28,935 nucleotides of DNA, from positions 1 to 28,935 of the forward strand of contig JAIPMN010034551.1 of NCBI GenBank assembly GCA_020650975.1. The letters run 5' to 3'. The position numbers and the translations under genes are program-made. Below are positions 1 to 28,935 of this stretch, in pieces; position 1 is the first letter of the stretch, and each line of letters starts with the position of its first letter. Under the pieces are notes generated by a model. It did not search any database. It was not told the DNA's origin and saw nothing but the letters and a program-made list of their open reading frames with translations. Source of the DNA: Apostichopus californicus. Taxonomy: Eukaryota; Echinodermata; Holothuroidea; Aspidochirotida; Stichopodidae.

Positions 1-1473
1 TTCATCCTAACTAACTGGTTTTCAGCAACTAATTTTATAGATGGTACATCCTATGAAGCCTGGCTGCATTGTTTGCTGCAGCCCCCTCAGCTTTCTACTT
101 TTGTCATGGTGCCTATTAAATACAAACTGGCTCTGTGATATAAGTATTACTTTCACATAACTGACAAGAAAGCTGATGGTTGGGTGGTCCTTAAGGTCTC
201 TGTGGCAATGAAACTGCTGGAGCAGGCAAACCCACAAAGAATGGGCAGCATCCAGTGGCAGAGTATTGCATACACTTCTCTAAACAATACTGTCTTTCCC
301 TCAAAGTGCCATCCACTCTAGCTAGTATCAGATGATACTAAACACTATAGTACAGTCAGATATAAAGTTTAAGGACCACAGTGACCAACAAAATTGACTG
401 TTTACAGCATTTTTGTCAAAGGAGAAAAAAGAAAGAAAGCAAAGAGAACATTCCAACATGAACTGATGAACTAAGCAATACCTGAATGTGATTCATACAC
501 CCTAAACAATCTAAATATGCAAAGGCCAAAAATAAACAATATAAAATAAAAATTGCCTGCAGTTTCAATACTCTCCCCCCACCTCCCCGCCCCACCACAC
601 CAAAAGATATATAAAGCTTAGAAATGTTCTACAAATAAAAAGTTTGGTCTCTAAATGGTAATGCTACTGTTATGTTTGTTTAAGGTGAGGTTAAACTGAT
701 CATCGTTGTATAACAAAAGTTAGAAAAGAAACAATGCCATGCGCCTAGAAGCTTCATTTGTTAAAGTTCATGTCTACTCGTCTTAACAGTGGAAGCAAAT
801 CCTATCCATCCTTTAGGCCCTTGCAATAGTTAAAAAGAATTAGAAATTTGTGAAACTCGCAATTATCTTCTGGAAGAACACATGCACGTGCCAAAAGTTT
901 ATTCGGCAAAGAAAACTGTTTTTGACAAAGTTAAGAAAAAGTTTTAACCAAAAGAGTAACACAGTCGGTGACCAAAAAAAAAAAAAAAAAAACCCAAACA
1001 ATTAAAAACTAAAATTGATATTAGGGACAAAGAGCAATCAAACACTACTTTTGTAAATATAAATTTTCCTTCGATGGAAATGGTCATTAAAATGCAAAAT
1101 GGTTCAAAAATTCAAAGTTAGTCAATATGACAGAACCACTAAGATTCTAAACTGTTGAATGCTTCTCAGATGGTCATATTAAAATCGATTGTCACCTGAC
1201 AAATAAACGGTCGAAAATGCAGAATCAGAGGAAAACTTGATATTAATTTTAAGCAACTCGAACAGGTAGCATCGATGGTCCCAAATTTTATACTTCCGGG
1301 AAAAAGGCTTCATCTAGTTGGATTTCAAAGTATTCTACCAGCCAAGAAAGTATGAACTGATCTTCACTGGAAGTTGCATACATGTGTAGTTTTGAAGATT
1401 TCAGCATTTAAAAACCATCCATTCTCATCAAACTTTCCTATTTTTTCATGGGTAGGCCATATTTCATCAGCAT

Positions 1474-1555
1474 GGAGGAAAATATTGTACTCACTAAAAC
1501 TTTCCTTCAAAATTGGAGGAAAATATTATACTCACTAAAACTTTCCTTCAAAATT
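1474..1555. repeat. Two-copy 41-bp tandem duplication
   Basis: A unit starting GGAGGAAAATATT occurs at 1474 and again at 1515, almost identical (one G/A difference noticed). It is non-coding and lies downstream of the gene. Confidence 0.85.
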
Positions 1556-2650
1556 TTTCTATACTAATTTTTTGGCAATTTACCTAATTGTGTTAAAAAG
1601 CTTTTACAATTGTTTTTTTTTGGTTATCTCACTATTCAGTTTTATTTCAGAAATTTGAAAAAAGAAACATCTCCAAGCAACAAAACGGAGCATAAGTTTT
1701 TGATTAGTTTTAAACCTTCACCACGGCTCGAGCCTCTCTGAATGCGGCAACCAATGAGTTTACATTGTACGAGAATGACATAACCTTTTTAAAACCATAT
1801 CTGACGTCCGGTATAAATAGCAATGGTCGACACAATTTATATACTGCTGATCAGACAAATCAGCTACTCACAATCTTTTTAAAAAAATGAATGAAAACAG
1901 AATGTAAGAACATATTAAAAACTTGTGAAAATAATTTCAATAAATTACACAAAAGCTGAAATAAATTATTCCACCAAGAAATAGTAAAACGCTTACATTT
2001 TGTGAACAGAAGCGTGAAAATTCGTGAAGTAGAAATAAGCTAGTTGATTTTTTCTTTTGAGCTCAACATGGTTGAATTTGCACCATTAAATCTTTTTTTG
2101 GGTGTCCTTTTTAAGGGAAATGGCACATTTTTGCACTTGACATTTTTTTTGGGTAAGATCTCTCAAAAACAGACAAGTGACCTTAATACAGACAGTGTGG
2201 TGATATTTGAAGAATTTCTTTGTTTCTTGCCTGACCATTCAAAACTTAAGAATCTGGATAAACTCTTTTCCAACACTTTCATTCCTTAGATCCCGACACG
2301 ACTTGTTAAATACAAGTAAGATTTTATACCAAACCATAACGTTCATTTAATTTTTTTTTTGTTTTTTTTTTTGCCTTATCAATTTTTCCTACTTTCTCAT
2401 TTGAATATATTTACCGATTACCAGATTCACAAATTTCTTTTCAAACTGTTCTCACCAACATCCTGATCAATTCAACCCTGCAGAAGTGGAACATTTTTAG
2501 ACCAACCTCTAGCTCGGTAGTTTTTGGCAGATACTATTTCAATGGGCCCTTCAAGAGGATTTAATAGAAGCAAAGCCAATTATTTTAATTATTATTTTCT
2601 CTATAATCTTTCTATCCCACCAAGTGCCATACTCTTTACTTCATTTTATC

Positions 2651-2656
2651 TTTATT
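2651..2656 (-). promoter_or_regulatory. Candidate poly(A) signal AATAAA
   Basis: The first canonical AATAAA on the coding strand after the stop codon, 211 bases downstream of it. The neighbourhood is very AT-rich, so chance occurrence is likely enough that confidence stays low. Further hexamers at 1641-1646 and 898-903 are alternatives. Confidence 0.3.
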
Positions 2657-2866
2657 TAATATTTTTAATTTTTTTTTGCATACTGAAACTTAACACTAGC
2701 AGCCCATAATTTTTGCTCTTGACCAGCCACCTAAACAAATAAAATACAAAAAAAAAAGAAAAGATTTTCCACAAAACGTTATAAACAGCAATCAAATTTT
2801 TACATACAAAGAATCCAATCTACATGTCCGAGGGAAGATAGTATGAGTTCTGTATTGTTTCAATTT

Positions 2867-26263
<23,397 letters not shown>

Positions 26264-28935
26264 CTGAAGGTCAGTCAAAAAGAGAGAAATGAAAAGATGA
26301 TAGAATAAGTGAGAAATACTGAACCCGACATACATCTCTAAATGTCTAATTTTATTTTATCAAATTAATATTCAAATAAAGGAAAAAGAAGGACAGAGAG
26401 AGGGAAAGAAAGAAATTATTATAATTCAACTTTAGGCAATATTTACATGTATACTACAGTAACACACCATTCTGGCTTTGATTCCCGGTCGCTGCATTGA
26501 ACGACAGAAAATGCAAGCAAACAACTTTCATATTGCTTCATTTTATGTCTCATCACTTTTTGTGTAAAAACTAAAAAAATTGGGAAATGTTCCTAAATGG
26601 TTGCTTGCATTTTCAGTGGACTGAAGATGACAAGGAAATTCATGGCATTCAAACATTTTAAAATGCCACGACTCACTGAATTTCCGGCAAAGTTTCCTGT
26701 GTTCTTGTAAGATAATGTATTATTTCTCATTATGTTTTATGTTTATCTTACACACAGTGTCGCCTGAGTTTTGTTTTCATTGGGCACTTTTTACAAATCT
26801 AATTTATTATTATATTAATATGATTATTATTATAACACTAGGCCTACTACTCAGTAGTTTGACATTTTACTGAATGTCCCAAACTGTACAGCTTTGCTGT
26901 AGTATCAACAAAAAGGTGTTTTTTCCATTTTAAATTCTTGTTATCTGTAAAAGCTTTATAAACTATGTCTCTTACTTTCAGAGTTGAAGGTTATATGGTC
27001 ATCATGTTACTCTCCTAAATATGTGATAAATGCCAACTAATGGTCGTTAATGTTCACACTCCAACTTTCCTTATTATCGCAATCCCCAATGAGATTTAAA
27101 TCTCAATGAGAAAGTTTACTTGCTTAAACTTCAATACTTTGGACATCTTGGAATAATTTAAAGGGTGAGAAACCAAATATCTTCAATAAGACAAAATCCC
27201 AAGTAAAGGCAATTTAATGCAATCTTCCATGCATGTTTATCTCACCAAAAGTTTTTAACTTCAATACTTCTAAACATTGTGGAATCATTTCCAACTCCAG
27301 ATGAGAAACTCATCAAAATTAAATATACAACTGCGGAACAAAATTTCAGCACAATTGACATATAGTACTACAGTATTTTGGCATCAATGCTGGTGACATT
27401 TTCAAAAATTCTGTACATTTTGAAGTCACATCTGTATGCATTTAATTACTCCTATATGTGTGCCTCATTCTGATCTTGAGCTGATCAAACATTTATCAGT
27501 CACACTTCTACATATATCTCAGCAATCCCTACAGATGATTGGTCTTTAATTAATGAGCAGACATGCCAGAGCTATGCACAGTGTTAAACACAGTAAACAC
27601 TGCTGAACACATGTACTGTATGTATTTAGACATTTGTGCTGTACTGTACATATGTAGAGCATTGATTCCCTACACTGTACTGTGCCACCCAAGTAGCATC
27701 CTCAAACATAGCAGTGATGTGCATTGCCACATAGTGCAACAGTGGCCTTTTAACAGTTTGGTTATAATTTATGATGTTTGCTGTGAACATAATCTTGATT
27801 CCATGATGTATGCAGTTCAATACTGGTGACATTGGTGTGCAGGTTACTGTATGACTTGCTATAAGGTAGTAACTTGGCGTGAAATTTAAAAGGGTTAGCT
27901 TTAAAGTGGCCAATTCTGACAAAAATTATAAAATATCTAATTATAGGTATTTCCTAAGCACTGGTGATCTCCATCCATTTCTCAAAATTTACAGGTGGTG
28001 GAATAGGTAGTGGGAGGTGGTTGATGGGCTGGGGGATGGGGGGAGGTAGGGGAGGGGAAAAAGAAAGGGTGGGATTAGTGGGAGGAGGTTGATGGGATGG
28101 GGGATGGGGGATGGGGGAGAGGGCAAAATGAACGGGCGGTAGAATAGGAATTAGGTGTTGGTTAATGGGCTGGGGGATGGGTTGAAGAGGCTCAAATGTA
28201 CAGGTGGCAGAATAGGTACTGGGAGGTGGTTGATGGGTTGGGGGATGGGAGGAGGAAGGAGAGGGGACAATGTACAGGTGGAATTATTGGGAGGTGGTTA
28301 ATGGGCTGCTGTACATAGAGTACTGTACATCCGAATTAGCGTTGTGCGGTAGTCGGATTTCACACAACCGGTAGTGTTGCAACATGAATCCTGGTATCGT
28401 AACTACAACCGGTATTTCCTCAACTTTCATCTACGGTTCAAAGCACTTAGTTACGAGACTGTCAATGTCATACATTCAATATGCATAGCCTAGGCTATGT
28501 ACATACTCTTACACGCACGTTTATAAAAAAATAAAAAAATAACACACTATATTAGGGCCTTTGTTTTTTTAACATACACTTCCAAAAAGAAAAGCACAAA
28601 CCTTGAAAAAAGCAACCCACACCATCCTTCATTCATACTCGACGTACGATATTAGATTAACACTTTCGCACGTGGATTAAACTTGTAATCCGTACACAAA
28701 CATAAATTGGGAGTTCCCCACTATTCCATGATATTGGAATAGGGCAACCCCTTCAAGTTCAAAAGTTAACAATGAAAAGTTTTTAACTATCAACAAATCA
28801 CCACGTGTTTGGAACTTCAGACAATTAGAATGTAACATAGGGGCTACGTAAATACGGGATTATAAACTACATACATTAGAATAGTACAGATTTATTTATA
28901 TCGTTAATCGGCTTTTGTTGACTCCAGAAAATATA
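26264..28935 (-). other. Upstream intron or 5' region of the DHP/CRMP gene
   Basis: Follows exon 2 on the 5' side. I could not find a short exon with a start codon and a phase-0 donor that resembles the family N-terminus, so the start exon is probably beyond the window. Apart from a G-rich array at 27989-28312, nothing was recognised; several small open frames appear random. Confidence 0.5.
27989..28312. repeat. G-rich degenerate minisatellite
   Basis: Four to five imperfect units containing GGGAGGTGGTTGATGGGCTG and GGGGGATGGGG, with recurring ACAGGTGG and GAATAGG blocks. The plus strand has many runs of three to six G. Unit lengths vary, so this is an older array than those near exons 10 and 13. 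Confidence 0.8.

Larger units (their letters stand above)
1..2866 (-). other. 3' UTR and downstream flank of the DHP/CRMP gene
   Basis: No coding sequence was recognised. The 3' UTR begins just below the stop at 2867. Minus-strand AATAAA hexamers occur at 2651-2656, 1641-1646 and 898-903, so the transcript end could be at any of these. Contents otherwise: an A-tract near 969-991, T-tracts near 2349-2372 and a 41-bp tandem duplication at 1474-1555. Short open frames here look random. Confidence 0.5.

Noticed and set aside
26264-28935. First coding exon and promoter
   Set aside because: No short ATG-led exon with a phase-0 donor matching the family N-terminus could be identified, so none is called.

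Overview
The window is animal nuclear DNA: AT-rich, intron-dominated, with consensus GT/AG splice sites, many minisatellites and tRNA-derived SINE sequence. One gene explains essentially all recognisable coding sequence. It lies on the minus strand and belongs to the dihydropyrimidinase / collapsin response mediator protein (DHP/CRMP, DPYS/DPYSL) family. I assembled 14 exons from 26263 down to 2867, giving 559 in-frame codons plus a stop. Every splice phase closes. Only the short 5'-most coding exon or exons are missing, presumably above position 28935. The protein is diverged from vertebrate members but keeps their exon phases, and the SINE tail type is common in marine invertebrates. This suggests an invertebrate deuterostome such as an echinoderm or hemichordate; that placement is inference.

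Layout, from high to low coordinates (5' to 3' of the gene). 26264-28935 is an upstream intron or 5' flank with a G-rich minisatellite. Exons 2-5 (26263-22513) encode the N-terminal domain with the HTH metal site and the carboxylated-lysine motif. Intron 5 (18356-22512) holds a foldback element. Exons 6-9 (18355-16138) encode the central barrel with two more metal-ligand histidines. Exons 10-13 (15330-12786) sit among three minisatellites. Exon 14 (12162-12000) starts the C-terminal tail. A 9-kb intron separates it from the terminal exon at 2955-2867. 1-2866 is 3' UTR and downstream DNA.

Two points stand out. First, the predicted product joins a catalytic core that keeps all the dihydropyrimidinase metal ligands, which vertebrate CRMPs have lost, to a CRMP-type C-terminal tail (RDLHASSFSLSG...DD...PPGGRSNI). 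Second, the minisatellites just downstream of exons 10 and 13 are made of copies of the exon end plus its own 5' splice site. One has at least eight exact 73-bp units in an alternating two-type pattern. The other has sixteen exact 28-bp units. A third array hugging the exon 11 donor may have the same origin. The 5' splice site itself has been amplified into the intron, giving rows of near-identical donors.
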